Shown: positions 38,197 to 49,670 of the stretch, piece by piece | How the letters are laid out: every line of letters starts with the position of its first letter | Position numbering within the stretch: the stretch's first letter is position 1 | Origin: Saccharina japonica | Taxonomy: Eukaryota; Sar; Phaeophyceae; Laminariales; Laminariaceae | Reading direction: 5' to 3' | Length of the DNA: 64,000 bases | NCBI GenBank assembly: GCA_008828725.1 | Contig: MEHQ01004270.1 | Coordinates: 222,246-286,245, forward strand | Made by a program: the position numbers and the translations under genes | The notes under the pieces: model-generated | The model's database searches: none | The model's input: only the letters and a program-made list of their open reading frames with translations | Told to the model about the DNA's origin: nothing

Positions 38197-39011
38197 CCTC
38201 TGCCGTCACTTTAATGGTTCCTTGGTCCCCTTTTCGTTCCCTGAACCCCACCTCTACTTTGTCCGCCTCCTGCCTCCTGCCTTCCCCCAACTGCTCGTTG
38301 TTCCTGCGAAACGCCACACCCCCCCTCTGGAAAGAATCGAAAAACCCTACGAACGCAGGGTCGTTCGTCCCACCCTGCTTTTGCCGGTCGCACTATACAT
38401 TCTGCCGTCCAACTGGCTATCGGCCGCCCCGTACTCGGCGCAATCGTCACGTGCTCTACCGCTCTGTCCTTTGCCTGCGAGCAGGGAGAATGGCGCCGAC
38501 GCTCTAGGTGTGGTTCACTGCGCATGCGGCATCGCCTCCGACACCACTCCTCACCATCTCGGTCTACCCCGCCATCCAAACTGCAAGCGTAGGTCAACAG
38601 AGAGATACCTGCCCCACACGTATCCGAAGACCGCTTCGCCGTCGGGGCTCACCGGAATCTGCCTTAACCCCTTCAGAACTCTGGTCCCACGAACTTGGGG
38701 ACAAAATACTTGGAATTAGTGTGGGACACTGTTTTCAGTTCTGAATGGATTCACACCTTTTCGGAATCCATGTTTGGAATGGGAATCCGTGCTTTGTCCC
38801 CGAACTTGACCCTTACACTGAGGCCCCCCTGTAAAACACCGTGCATGACGCCTGCCAGTGCACACGCTGGAAGCTCATCTCGCTCTGTTGTCGCATTCAC
38901 CGACTCCCCCCGTTTCCCCCGTTCCTGTGGTTAAAACGTCATGTCGCGGATATTTATGATATTTTGGCGTTCCTCTACGACCCCTATTGGTGACACCCGC
39001 AACCCTGGAAC

Positions 39012-39728
39012 CTAACCCTCTTTTTCTTTGCGGAAATCAATTGCTCTACTCCATGCCACGTCTGCTATCGCCCTTTCCCACACCACTTCATCAACGTTAC
39101 TGGCGCTCGAATGGTGTGTCCCATACTCGAGCTCCTTCGTTAGGTCTCCGGCTGGCAGCACGCCAACTGGATCTCCAACACGTGCGACATGTTTCGAGTG
39201 GTCGATTCCTGGAAACATGTATGCTTGTTCCCCACGAACGATTCTACGCGCTCCGGGTCCACATGGGGTGCGGACAACGACCCTCCCAAGCCTCGCACCA
39301 CTGGCCCTACCCCCCCCCCCCCCTGTATTGTTCGCGACAAAACATTTCGGCAGGTCGAGGCTAAGACCTTCCATCAACGTGCTGCCGCCTCCGCCCCCCC
39401 CCTCTACTTTTTTAACAACCGCTGTGCTACCTGCCAACGCCCTCGCCCCTCTACGCGTTGGTTGGTCATCGCACCTTTCTCTGACAAAACCACCGACCCT
39501 GGAGTCGCCCCCCCCTCTCGGCTCAGCGCCCAACCCGAACTGCCCGCCGTTGCTGCCGTTGTCGTGGACCCCTCGGTACTGCTGCTGGCTGCTCGTCCCG
39601 GTCGGCTCCGCGGTATTGCGGAGCCCGTGCCCTATTTCCTCGTTGACCTGTCGGAGCTCCTCCCCCCTTCTCCCCCCTTTCGGTTCCCCGCCTCGCCCCC
39701 TCATCCCTCCCTCTTGCGTTTGCCCCAA
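39012..39728 (-). CDS. Hypothetical open frame in C-rich region
   Basis: A 238-codon minus-strand frame with Gly/Arg-rich character and a less biased C-terminal half containing SSASNVDEVVWERAIADVAW. A longer competing frame (39028-39795) on the plus strand is proline-rich. No family is recognised and no splice context was established. The surrounding 37.7-40.3 kb is strongly C-rich on the plus strand, which by itself reduces stops. Confidence 0.15.
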   Translation of the reverse strand: MGQTQEGGMRGRGGEPKGGRRGEELRQVNEEIGHGLRNTAEPTGTSSQQQYRGVHDNGSNGGQFGLGAEPRGGGDSRVGGFVRERCDDQPTRRGARALAGSTAVVKKVEGGGGGGSTLMEGLSLDLPKCFVANNTGGGGGRASGARLGRVVVRTPCGPGARRIVRGEQAYMFPGIDHSKHVARVGDPVGVLPAGDLTKELEYGTHHSSASNVDEVVWERAIADVAWSRAIDFRKEKEG

Positions 39729-40329
39729 CTCTGCCCCTTTTCACAGCATGCAACAGGAGAGCCCCCATCGGGCCACCTCCTCCGCCCACTCCTGAAGGTC
39801 CCCTATTTCAAGCATTTCACGAATGTTTGGTGCAACTGCCTCGAGGTTGCCACCAGTGAGTTCTGTGCATAAAAAAGGTCTGGATGCCTTACGCTACTAT
39901 TTATGAAGCATTCCGACAGGCCGCCCGACCGTCGCAGCGCTGCTTGCCTCGCCGCGTTCGGAGCGTGATTGTAAGTAGAAATAGCGCTTCCACCCTATGG
40001 CCAAGCAACACCTGCTGCCCCCCCCCTAAATGTCCCTTCTGTCCGAAGTTCCTGACATCCATTCCGCAAAACGCTACTACCTGTTGCGCCCCGCTCCTTG
40101 CCATGACGAACCCGCAGGCGGACAACTTCACTGCGTCCAATTCCAACGGCGGTGGCGTCCCATTCCCGCGCATTTCTGCCCAGACTACCGTCTTGCGGTC
40201 AGCCTTCCGCTAAATTGTATCCAAAAACTAGCGCGCTCGCCCCCCCCCCCCCATCTCCAGTCCCCTCTTTACCGAGTCCCCGCACCCCCACTAATACCGA
40301 GACAAGTGTATCCACTAATACAGCTTAAA

Positions 40330-41500
40330 TAAACGAATAATAACCATCCCCCCCTTCCCTCTCAATCCCAACCAGGCGGCGGCCCGGCCTGAGAAATCGG
40401 CGATCCGCCCGTCGCCCCGAGATTCTCCTGCTGTGGGCCACCGGCTTCCTCTGCCCCTCATCGAAGGGCAGTGCTGTTTGAGGTGTCCTACTCCTGTTTC
40501 TTCCTGTAGGTTTGATTCCATGCCGTAAGTTTGACACCTGGTACCAAGCACATGGTACTTATTAATAGCTAGTATCACTGCAGGGCGTGACGGACGAAAG
40601 TTCGTCCGAGGCTAAATCACGCTGGACGTTTCCGGAGTTTTGACAAATGTCGGATCTTACGTGACACGTTTCGTTTTGGAAAGTACTTTGTAGTACTACA
40701 TGTTAGATCTGACTCTTCGGTTTAAACTCGGACGGCCCTTACAATCCGACACGAACACTATTCGTACAAATAAATGACAAATATTATACGTATCATAGAA
40801 CCAACTTTCTACCCAGCTCGCGGAGTTGAGTATCAACCATTCAATCAGTCAAACTTACAGCTCACGTATGTATGTTTTTATAATATTTTACTCAATTGCG
40901 CACGAAGTTTGTGGAGTCGAAGCCTCCGCAGATTCCACTGTTAATACTGCTTCGATTGACCACACAGGTGAGGGACCTTCCTCTCGAGCCATACGTAAAA
41001 ATAAACACCCCAGTAGTAAATACCCGCTTACTGATGTACGCTACGACTTAACCTGATATGAGCTACGTACGTACGAGTACGACCTTTAACCTGGCTTACT
41101 CTGGCAGGAAAAGTGTTGTTGGTATTGTTGTTTTCACATTTTACCTTTTCTTGCTTTAACTATAATCCGTGGTCACACAAATGTGCTGGAGCCTTACGAA
41201 GATCCGAATGACCGAAAACGAAAAGCAACATTCGGCTGGAAAGCAAAAGCATGACGCTTGCCCAACTAAAACAACAACACACGAGACCAAGAAGGGGCAT
41301 GAATTCAATGAAATCAATGCGCAAAGTGTGTGTTTATGCCTATATGGGTGTTGGGTGAGTGTTGTCTTCACATTAAACCCGTTATTTTTACCCCCTACAT
41401 CAGTACACCCAATGTCTGTCCTGGTTCCTAATCCTAGAGAGATACACATTCTGTGGTCACAGTCTGTTTGTTGTGAGACAGAAAGGCAAAACAAAAAATG
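40330..41500. other. No gene recognised
   Basis: AT-richer sequence with short frames only. A small inverted motif GACGGACGAAAGTTCGTCCG occurs at 40590. Otherwise nothing is seen. Confidence 0.35.
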
Positions 41501-41507
41501 CAAATTA

Positions 41508-41912
41508 ATGGGTAAAGTAAGTGAAATGCCAACGTACCGGATACGAGAACACAACGACACGAGCCAAACCAAAAACTAACAACAAAATACAATAAAACAC
41601 GAATTCTGAAATGAATCATAATACAAATGATGCAATGAGACATAATAAGCGCCCCTAGAAGAAAAGCATACGCTGCCAAGAGTAACAGGTAACTGTTGCA
41701 CGGGCGAAGCAACACGAAGAAGAGGAAGACACCGACATAGATAGGACGGTGGGGGGGAAATGTAGCAAAGGAAGAAACAAGGAACAAAGCAAGAAAGAAG
41801 ACACGAGAGAAAAATATAAAAATGATGATGCCACACCTTCTGCCATCTCCTTTCTACTCTCACCAATAGCGGTGTCAAGAGCCGGTACTATATACCTCTC
41901 TCTGCCCCCCCC
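41508..41912 (+). repeat. Repeat F, first copy
   Basis: ATGGGTAAAGTAAGTGAAAT, GAGAACACAACGACACGAGC, AGCGCCCCTAGAAGAAAA, GCAACACGAAGAAGAGGAAG, TCTGCCATCTCCTTTCTACT and GGTGTCAAGAGCCGG occur in the same order at 49098-49548. It ends in a C run, directly followed by a LINE 3' fragment. Probably the 3' portion of another retroelement; type unknown. Confidence 0.65.
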
Positions 41913-41914
41913 AG

Positions 41915-42590
41915 AGATGCTGGCCGTAGAGAAACTTAGCAGATACAAGACAGAAATAAAAGAAAGGATAGAAAGAAGGGAAAGGCTAGCGCTAAAAAAT
42001 AAGGTGGAAGGGGAAGGACACTTAGAGATATACGGGGGGTTAAGAGAAATAATGAGAATTAAAAGGTATCTACATGGCCCAATGGACTTCGCGAAAAAGC
42101 TGAAACTGCGATTTCGTGTAGGGGACCTGGACCTGCCAGAAAGAAGGAGGTATACCAGTAGCCGGGAGGAGGAGGAAGTAGATGCACAAATGTGCCCATG
42201 TGGCAAAGCCATAGAGAGTAGAATTCACATAGTGGGAGAATGTGAAAGTGTACAATGAGGAGGAAGGGATGTGTTAGAGAAGGAGAATGAGGAAAATAGA
42301 CGAGTGTGACATGGAGAAGTTTGGTACACTCACAGTAATAGTAGCGAAAAAGCGATCGCAATTTTAGGAGATAGATGGTGGGCACACAGGCGGCGAAACA
42401 GGTAAGGGAGAATAAGATTAGCAAAGCTTTATTTGAGATATGAATGGAAACAGCACGTAATGAGCGCCCAAGATGCTGGAGGTGCATCTCTATTAGGAGT
42501 AGGAACGGTGCTTGTCCGTCTTAGAAAAGAAGATGCAGTGGTCAAATGGTCAACATGGACATAACAGGCAAGCAACAAAATGAGTCCACG
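41915..42590 (+). pseudogene. LINE 3'-end fragment with C-terminal Cys/His motif
   Basis: From GAGATGCTGGCCGTAGAGAA it follows the end of the LINE at 47449-48060. The open frame reads FRVGDLDLPERRRYTSSREE and CPCGKAIESRIHIVGEC, a CxC..H..C motif typical of some LINE C-termini, then breaks. It is a 5'-truncated dead copy in the same orientation as the main element. Confidence 0.8.
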
Positions 42591-42689
42591 CCACCCAACC
42601 TCTCACCCTCTACGCCCTTCGACTAGACAAACCTATGGGGTTGGCGTCGCAGTGGACAACGACGGCTGTAAAAACAAACGCACCAGAAC

Positions 42690-43135
42690 TTTAGACATGA
42701 AACTACTGATTAGCTAACGCAGTTTAGTTTCTCCTTCACTTCAAGACACAATACCGGACATATAGACATGAAATTACTTAAACCAGAGTTTGTTATATTG
42801 TCCATCATAATAGAAACGGTATAATTTATAATGATAAACTAACCAGTTTTTTTTTCCTCATATCATAACACAAACCGGATATAGGCATGAAATTACTAAA
42901 CTAACCAGTTTTTTTTTCTCATATCAAAACACAAACCGGACATAGACATGAAAATACAAAACTAACCAGTTTTTTTTCCCATATCAAGACACAAACCAGA
43001 CATAGACATGAAACTACTCAACTAACCAGTTTTGTTTTTCTCAATCAAAACACAAACCGGACATAAACATGAAATTATCTAAACTAACCAGTTTTTTTTT
43101 CCACATATCAAAACACAAACCAGAAATAAATATTA
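42690..43135 (+). repeat. About 60-bp tandem repeat, roughly seven units
   Basis: Units contain AAACTAACCAGTTTTTTTTT, TCATATCAAAACACAAACCG and GACATAGACATGAAATTACT. The first two units are more diverged. AT-rich, non-coding; lies between a LINE fragment and the main LINE. Confidence 0.88.
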
Positions 43136-43932
43136 TCCTCTCCCATATCGTATCAGGTGATATATAGTGAACAGATTAAAGCATAGACCAAAAACCCAGA
43201 TCAACGGAGGACCACCTCTACATGCACACACATAGATACAGCAAGGTCCCCCGACATGGTCAATTCACATGAGGTTGGGGTCTCGTGGTGAGATACCCGG
43301 AAAAACTTACGATTTCCATTGGGCGGTGGAAATCTGGTCTGTCATCGTCCTAAACCCCTGAAACTTGGTGCGAATGCCATGCGCCAAATGAAGGGGAGGG
43401 GTGGATGATGCATGCCATTAAGTCAGGCTTATTGCACTCATGCCATTGACCGACCACACGACCAAAGAGACGGAGCACCAAGCGGTACGTAGATATCTTG
43501 ACATCTTGAAGGATGAAGCCGGTACAAAGTGTAGGGGGTCGTTGGCCAAGCTTTCGGCAGCGAAGGTCTACTCGGGAGCATTCAGTGGGGTAGCTACCCA
43601 TGGTGAAACGTACATAGATGGAGGAAGCGACGTACGGGGCATCCGATGTGTGAGTAAGAGTTTGTGTTATGCAAGCCGTCCTTGAACCTTGCACAGTAAA
43701 AATGACCTCCCTGGAGGAAAGTAACCAGTACAGCAGCGAGGCAAGAAGATAGAAGATACGGTCGTGGGACGCCAGGACGGTTACCATGCGGATCGCCTGA
43801 CACAAACGTGGGGTACTTGTGTTAAGGCTGTTGAACTTGGCTCCAGGCTACGAGCCCGTGTTGGAGACATTATTTAGTGTGGTGCGCCGGCAAAAGAACT
43901 GAAAGACACCAGACCCTCAACAAGTACTAGGA

Positions 43933-44571
43933 TTGGGAAGTCCCAGTAACTTGAACATTTCCCACTATAAACTTGAACAAAACAAGCTGGAGATAGTCTC
44001 GGAAGAGATTCAGAGAAAAACGGTGAGGCAGGGTAGGTGGAGTAAGAAAGACTGGAAGGGTAAAGTACTAGTAGTGCTGGTATTCGGAGTTCCTAGCGAC
44101 ATGACGAGAATAGAGTCCAAGAGGAAGTGCGACGAAGTAGGACTATACTGCTTTGCACTAGGACAAGTAGAAAGGGAGGGAGAGCATTTTCGAGTCGCGC
44201 TTAAACCGAAAGCGAGCATGGAGTGGCAGAAATTAGAGACAGAAAAAGCGTCGGCATGGCTTAGACGACTAGAGTGGAGGATATGTATAGCTAATGGAAT
44301 AACGAATCTTAGACGTAGTCCTAGGGTGAACGGAGATAAGGGGAGGCGGGAAACAGTAACTTGCCCAAAGGGAATGGGAGAGAAACACAGTGGCGTAGAG
44401 CAAGAAGACAAAACCAGAAACGGAAACAGTAACAAATCTCAAAGAAGAGAACACAGAAGTAGCAACGCAGGAGAAAAAACGAAAGGCAAGAGTCGAGCGA
44501 ACAGTGAAAACAAAGAGAAAGCTGAGAATAGGGTCATGGAACGTATGTGGGTTCGACACGGAAGAGCGTAA
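43933..44571 (+). CDS. LINE ORF1-like protein
   Basis: An intact 212-codon frame rich in Lys, Arg and Glu. It has a mixed alpha/beta N-terminal half (GKVLVVLVFGVPSDMTRIES) and a strongly basic, Lys/Arg/Asn/Ser-rich C-terminal third. This agrees with a nucleic-acid-binding ORF1 of a LINE, though no zinc knuckle or RRM is clear. Its end overlaps the start of the endonuclease frame by 68 bases in another frame, as is common for LINE ORF1/ORF2 pairs. Whether ATG 43933 is the true start is unknown. Confidence 0.55.
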   Translation: MGSPSNLNISHYKLEQNKLEIVSEEIQRKTVRQGRWSKKDWKGKVLVVLVFGVPSDMTRIESKRKCDEVGLYCFALGQVEREGEHFRVALKPKASMEWQKLETEKASAWLRRLEWRICIANGITNLRRSPRVNGDKGRRETVTCPKGMGEKHSGVEQEDKTRNGNSNKSQRREHRSSNAGEKTKGKSRANSENKEKAENRVMERMWVRHGRA

Positions 44572-45112
44572 GAAGATAGAAATAGCCGAACAAGTAAGTG
44601 AGCGCGACTTAGACATAGTGGGAATTCAAGAGTCGTGGGAAAAAGAGGGGGGCGAAATAGGATGCACAATTGGAGAGTGCGCGTGGATAGGGAAAAAGAG
44701 AAAGGAACAGAACAAGAAGAATAGGGGGGCGGGGGGAGTAGGGTTTCTAATCAAAGAATACCTGTGTGACATAATAGAAGTGATCAAAGCCACGAAATTC
44801 GACGAAAGCATCTGGATAAAGATACCAGGGGAGAGGGGAGCGAAAGATTATTTCTTAGGAAACGTCTATATGCCCCCAGAGTCGAAGAGTACGGTAAAAG
44901 GTATACGGAAGAAGTTCGGAGAAATAGCAGTAGATGTACAAAAATATAAAAGACAAGGAGAAGTAGTACTAGTCGGAGATTTTAACGCAAGAATTGGGAA
45001 GGCAAGCAACCCGAACGAGAATATTGGACAGTATGGGGAAGTAACGAAGAAACAGAACGGGGAAGAGATGCTGAAGTTCTTTAAAAACAACGAGATGAAG
45101 ACTGCACGGTAG
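44504..45112 (+). pseudogene. LINE ORF2, endonuclease part
   Basis: The frame contains the APE-type endonuclease motifs LRIGSWNVCGF, DIVGIQESWE, FLGNVYMPPES and VVLVGDFNARIG, in the right order. The final motif, TTDHCLIW, is found downstream (about 45253-45276) in a shifted frame. The stop at 45110-45112 and at least one frameshift in 45113-45317 break the protein before the linker. Confidence 0.82.
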
Positions 45113-45317
45113 AGTGAAAAAACCAGAGCCAGAATGGACTAGACAGTGCATACAAAAGATAGAAATCTCTGTTCTTGACTTTATAGTGGTATAAAATGGA
45201 AGTAGTAAGGAAACGGAAGTACATGTATGCGCGGCGGACGTCGAAACTACGGATCACTGCCTAATATGGAGAGACAGCCAGCAGACGAGAGTTGTCAAAA
45301 ATAGGCGCGGTAGGAAA

Positions 45318-47926
45318 TTGTACAGATGGCGAATAGATAATCTAGAAGTAAAGGACAAACGGGAAGAATTCCAAGAAGAGATGACTAAAAATGCAGAGCA
45401 TTTTTCCGATACAGTAGGTACGACAAAGAGAAATACAGAGAGAGATAGTGCAGGAGCGAGGATAACAGAAAGATGGGAGACATTGGTCAATACAACAGCA
45501 AGTAAAGTAATAGGGAAGAAGTTGATAATATGCAATAGAGCAGTAAAATGGTGGGACGAAGAAGTAAAAGAGGCTCTAAGAGTAAGGAGAAAGGCACACG
45601 AAACATACACATCGAGCAAAACTACGCCAGGATGGGAGGAGTATGGTACTGCTAGAAATAAAGTAAAAAAACGTAATTGAGAAGAAGAAGAAAGGGGTAT
45701 GGAAATACATAGTTAATAAAACGATTGAAGATTTTGATGGCGGGATGAAGCAGATGTGGGTAGGGATAAAAGGGATACTAGGCAAACGAGCAGGAAAGGC
45801 AGACACGGGGATAGCTACATTAAGAGCACAAAACGGCAAAATGGTTAGTAGTTCGAAGGGGAAAAGGGAAGTGCTTGTAGAGCATTACCGCAAGCTAGGA
45901 ACGCCCACAACCAACGAAACGTTCGACGAAGAATTCGAGAAGGATATCAACGCGTGGGCAGAGGTGAACGTAGATGCATCAGAAAGGGACGACAGTGGCT
46001 CAGAAGGGTTACAGGGAGAGTTCACAAGAGAAGAAGGGAAGAAGTGTGTACCTAAACTCAAGAATAAAAAGGCAGCAGGGGCAGACCAAATAATTAATGA
46101 ATTTATGAAGTACGGGGGAGAAGGAATGCTTACCATGATGGTTAAGTTGTATAACTGGATAGGGAAAAACAAGAATGCACCTAAGAGATGGAGAGAAGGA
46201 GTAGCAGTAAACTTGTTTAAGAAAGGAGACAAGGCTGACCCGGGTAACTATAGAGGGATAACGCTACTAAGCACTGTAGGTAAAACGTTCTGTAGGATTT
46301 TGAATGATAGAATGGGAACAATGATGGAGAAGGAATAAAATATTAACGAAGGGCAATCAGAATTTAGGCCAAACCGTAGCTGCGTCGACCATGTGTACAC
46401 ATTAGGTAAGATAATACAAGGCAGGAAAGACGCGGGGCTAACAACGCACTGTTTATTTTTAGATGTACAGAAGGCCTACGATACAGTATGGAGAAATGGG
46501 CTATGGATACAATTGGGTAAGAGGAAAGATGTGGAGAATGATGAAGAAGATGACGGAATGTGCGAGAAGCGCTGTGATGTTGGACCGGGAAATATCGAAG
46601 TACGTTGATATCCTACAAGGAGTTGCACAGGGATGTACGCTATTACCTATTCTATTCAAGATATATATTCATGACATGATGGTAGCAGTAGAAGTAGCAT
46701 CGCACGGGGTCACGGTGGGGGAAGATACGGTGTCGGGGTTGACGTTTGCGGATGATTTCCTCTGTATATATATCAGAAACACCCGAAGGACTGCAGAAAC
46801 AAATAGAGAAGGCACTATAGTACACCAGGAAGTGGAGAGTGACGGCGAACGTAAAAATGTGCGCAGTAGTTGTATGTAACGAAGATAAGGAGAGTCCGGT
46901 AACTTGTAAGTGGAAGTGGGGAGAAGATGAATTACCGATCGTAGACCAGTATACGTACCTTGGCGTAGAGATCTCAAAAGATTGCTCTTGGGATGCACAC
47001 ATAAATAAAGTAATAGGCAAGGGTAAGGCACACGTAGGCAAGATGGAAACAGTCCTAACAGACTCGCACCTTGACACTAGAATTAAGAGATGCATACTGA
47101 TGAATTTGATTGTACCAAAGATAGAATATACAGGAGAAGTATGGGAAGGGAATGCGAAGCTCGTGAAACAGCTGGAAACAGTACAGATGACAGCAGCTAA
47201 AAAATAATTAGGATGCTCAAGTACGACGAGTAATACAGTATTGAGAGCAGAACTGGGAATGTACCCACTTGAGACAAATAGAGACGTGCGTAAGTTGAAA
47301 TGGCAATGTCAAATAAAGAACAAGCCAAATAAGAGGTTGCCAGCCATAGCTGATAAAGCTGTATGGGAGAAAGTAACCAAAGGGCGAGCTGGAATATGGT
47401 GGGATAGCGTAGTCGAGAAAGTATGGAAGCATATAGGAAACCAAAAAGAGATGCTGGCCATATAGAAACTTAGCGGATACAAGACAGAAGTAAAAGAAAG
47501 GATAGAAAGAAGGGAAAGGCTAGCGTTAAGAAATAAGGTGGAAGGGGAAGAACACTTAGAGATATACGGGGGGTTGAGAGAAGGAATAGGAACGGAATGG
47601 TATCTGCACGGCCCGATGGACTTCGCGAAAAAGCTGAAATTGCGATTTCGTGTAGGGGACCTGGACCTGCCAGAAAGAAGAAGGAGGTATACCAGTATAG
47701 CCGGGAGGAGGAGGAAGTAGATGCACAAATGTGCCCATGTGGCAAAGCCATAGAGAGTAGAATTCACATAGTGGGAGAATGTGAAAGGTACAAGGAGGAA
47801 ATATATGTGTTAGAGGAGGAGATGAGAAAAATAGACGAGTGTGACATGGAGCAGTTTGGTACACTAAATAGTAGCGAGAAAACGATCGCTATTTTAGGAG
47901 ATAGTTGGTGGCCACAGGCGGCGTAA
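45318..47926 (+). pseudogene. LINE ORF2, linker, reverse transcriptase and C-terminus, broken
   Basis: Legible RT blocks: KNKKAAGADQIINEFMKYGG, NLFKKGDKADPGNYRGITLL, EGQSEFRPNRSC, CLFLDVQKAYDTVW (motif A), LQGVAQGCTLLPILFKIYIH (motif B), LTFADDFLCI (motif C, FADD) and YTYLGVEIS. The C-terminus has FRVGDLDLPERR and CPCGKAIESRIHIVGEC. In-frame stops lie at about 46336, 47205 and 47463. Frame changes occur near 45680, 46500, 46800 and 47690. The aspartates of motifs A and C are kept, so decay is by nonsense and indels, not by loss of the active site. Confidence 0.85.
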
Positions 47927-48102
47927 CAGGAAGGGGATAAGATTAGCAAAAAGTTGATTTGTAATAAATGGAAACAACGTAATGAGCGCCCAACTGTTCG
48001 AGGTGTCTCTATTAGGAGTAGGAACGGTGCTCCGTCTCGAAAGTGATGCGTGGTCAATGGTCAAATGACTAAGGCATGCACCAAATGAGTACGCCCCCCC
48101 CC

Positions 48103-48834
48103 NNNNNNNNNNNNNNNNNNNNNNNNNNNNNNNNNNNNNNNNNNNNNNNNNNNNNNNNNNNNNNNNNNNNNNNNNNNNNNNNNNNNNNNNNNNNNNNNNN
48201 NNNNNNNNNNNNNNNNNNNNNNNNNNNNNNNNNNNNNNNNNNNNNNNNNNNNNNNNNNNNNNNNNNNNNNNNNNNNNNNNNNNNNNNNNNNNNNNNNNNN
48301 NNNNNNNNNNNNNNNNNNNNNNNNNNNNNNNNNNNNNNNNNNNNNNNNNNNNNNNNNNNNNNNNNNNNNNNNNNNNNNNNNNNNNNNNNNNNNNNNNNNN
48401 NNNNNNNNNNNNNNNNNNNNNNNNNNNNNNNNNNNNNNNNNNNNNNNNNNNNNNNNNNNNNNNNNNNNNNNNNNNNNNNNNNNNNNNNNNNNNNNNNNNN
48501 NNNNNNNNNNNNNNNNNNNNNNNNNNNNNNNNNNNNNNNNNNNNNNNNNNNNNNNNNNNNNNNNNNNNNNNNNNNNNNNNNNNNNNNNNNNNNNNNNNNN
48601 NNNNNNNNNNNNNNNNNNNNNNNNNNNNNNNNNNNNNNNNNNNNNNNNNNNNNNNNNNNNNNNNNNNNNNNNNNNNNNNNNNNNNNNNNNNNNNNNNNNN
48701 NNNNNNNNNNNNNNNNNNNNNNNNNNNNNNNNNNNNNNNNNNNNNNNNNNNNNNNNNNNNNNNNNNNNNNNNNNNNNNNNNNNNNNNNNNNNNNNNNNNN
48801 NNNNNNNNNNNNNNNNNNNNNNNNNNNNNNNNNN
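48103..48834. other. Assembly gap (732 N)
   Basis: A run of N begins immediately after the LINE's terminal C run. A long C homopolymer is a likely cause of the break. Open frames drawn across it have no meaning. Confidence 0.99.
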
Positions 48835-48912
48835 TCGTGTCGTGTGTCAATTCACTCCATGCCCCCTCGGAAGTATCAGCCCTTGCTGTCTACGACCTTC
48901 GGGAACTTGAGC

Positions 48913-49000
48913 ATGTTGACCCGACCTGACCCCCGAAGGGGCCCGGTGCGGTGGGGATAGCCACCCGAAGAGTAAACTCTCCGGGTAGTGTGGAACTTGC
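48913..49000 (+). repeat. Second copy of the repeat at 1.8 kb
   Basis: GTTGACCCGACCTGACCCCC, GGTGCGGTGGGGATAGCCAC and CTCCGGGTAGTGTGGAACTT align with 1796-1895. It lies between the gap and repeat F. Confidence 0.55.
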
Positions 49001-49097
49001 CGCAGCTCATCCACTAACAAAAACCCAGGCCAAGAAGCCTTCCCGCCAGACTCGGATCATTTACGATCCACCCTACCCGTTTGGGCGTTGGTCGCAA

Positions 49098-49548
49098 ATT
49101 AATGGGTAAAGCAAGTGGGATGCTAATGTATCGGGTACGAGAACACAACGACACGAGCCGAAACAAACAATATGAACAAAAATACTATAATTAAACGAAT
49201 TATGAAGTGAAACATAATATAAATGACGCAGGGAGACAGAAGCGCCCCTAGAAGAAAATCATACGTGCCCAAGAGGAACCTATAAACTGCTGCACAGGCG
49301 AGGCAACACGAAGAAGAGGAAGACACCGGCATAGGGCGGACACAAAGGGAGAAACAAGGCCAGGAGAAAAAAAGAAGACACGAGAGAGGAAACGAGTAAA
49401 ATCGTTCTCAAGGCGATTACAGTAACAAGTCCCCGTCTCTGCTACAAAACCAATACGGGGATCATGTGACACCCTCTGCCATCTCCTTCCTACTCTCATC
49501 AAAAACGGTGTCAAGAGCCGGCACCACATCTGCCGCCCCCCGCCCGCC
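49098..49548 (+). repeat. Repeat F, second copy
   Basis: ATTAATGGGTAAAGCAAGTG, GAGAACACAACGACACGAGC, AGCGCCCCTAGAAGAAAATC, TCTGCCATCTCCTTCCTACT, GGTGTCAAGAGCCGGCACCA, with a C-rich end, as at 41508-41912. This copy has extra sequence (about 49330-49460). Confidence 0.65.
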
Positions 49549-49670
49549 CAGTGAACAAGTCAACAAGCAACAAACAAACAAATGAAAACAAATAATAGAA
49601 TTCAAGGGCTAGTCGAGCCGATACCTTCCCGCGATCTACCATTTCGTTTCTGCATTCGTCGACAACTGTA

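Larger units (their letters stand above)
43933..48102 (+). mobile_element. Decayed LINE (non-LTR retrotransposon) with poly-C 3' end
   Basis: In order: an ORF1-like frame (43933-44571), an APE-type endonuclease (44504-45112), a linker (45318-45680), reverse transcriptase (45745-46900), and a C-terminal Cys/His motif near 47720-47790, followed by a 3' end ATGAGTACGCCCCCCCCC. The 5' boundary is uncertain; 43230-43932 may be its 5' UTR. Multiple stops and frameshifts make it inactive. The domain order and the FADD active site fit the Jockey/CR1/L1-like range; a clade is not assigned. The copy ends in its C run at the edge of the assembly gap. Confidence 0.85.

Noticed and set aside
39028-39872. 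Proline-rich plus-strand frames (255 and 227 codons)
   Set aside because: The region is C-rich, so Pro/Ser frames stay open in two plus frames and one minus frame; none has a recognised domain.
48076-48960. Open frames of about 300 codons across the N run
   Set aside because: They consist almost wholly of undetermined bases.
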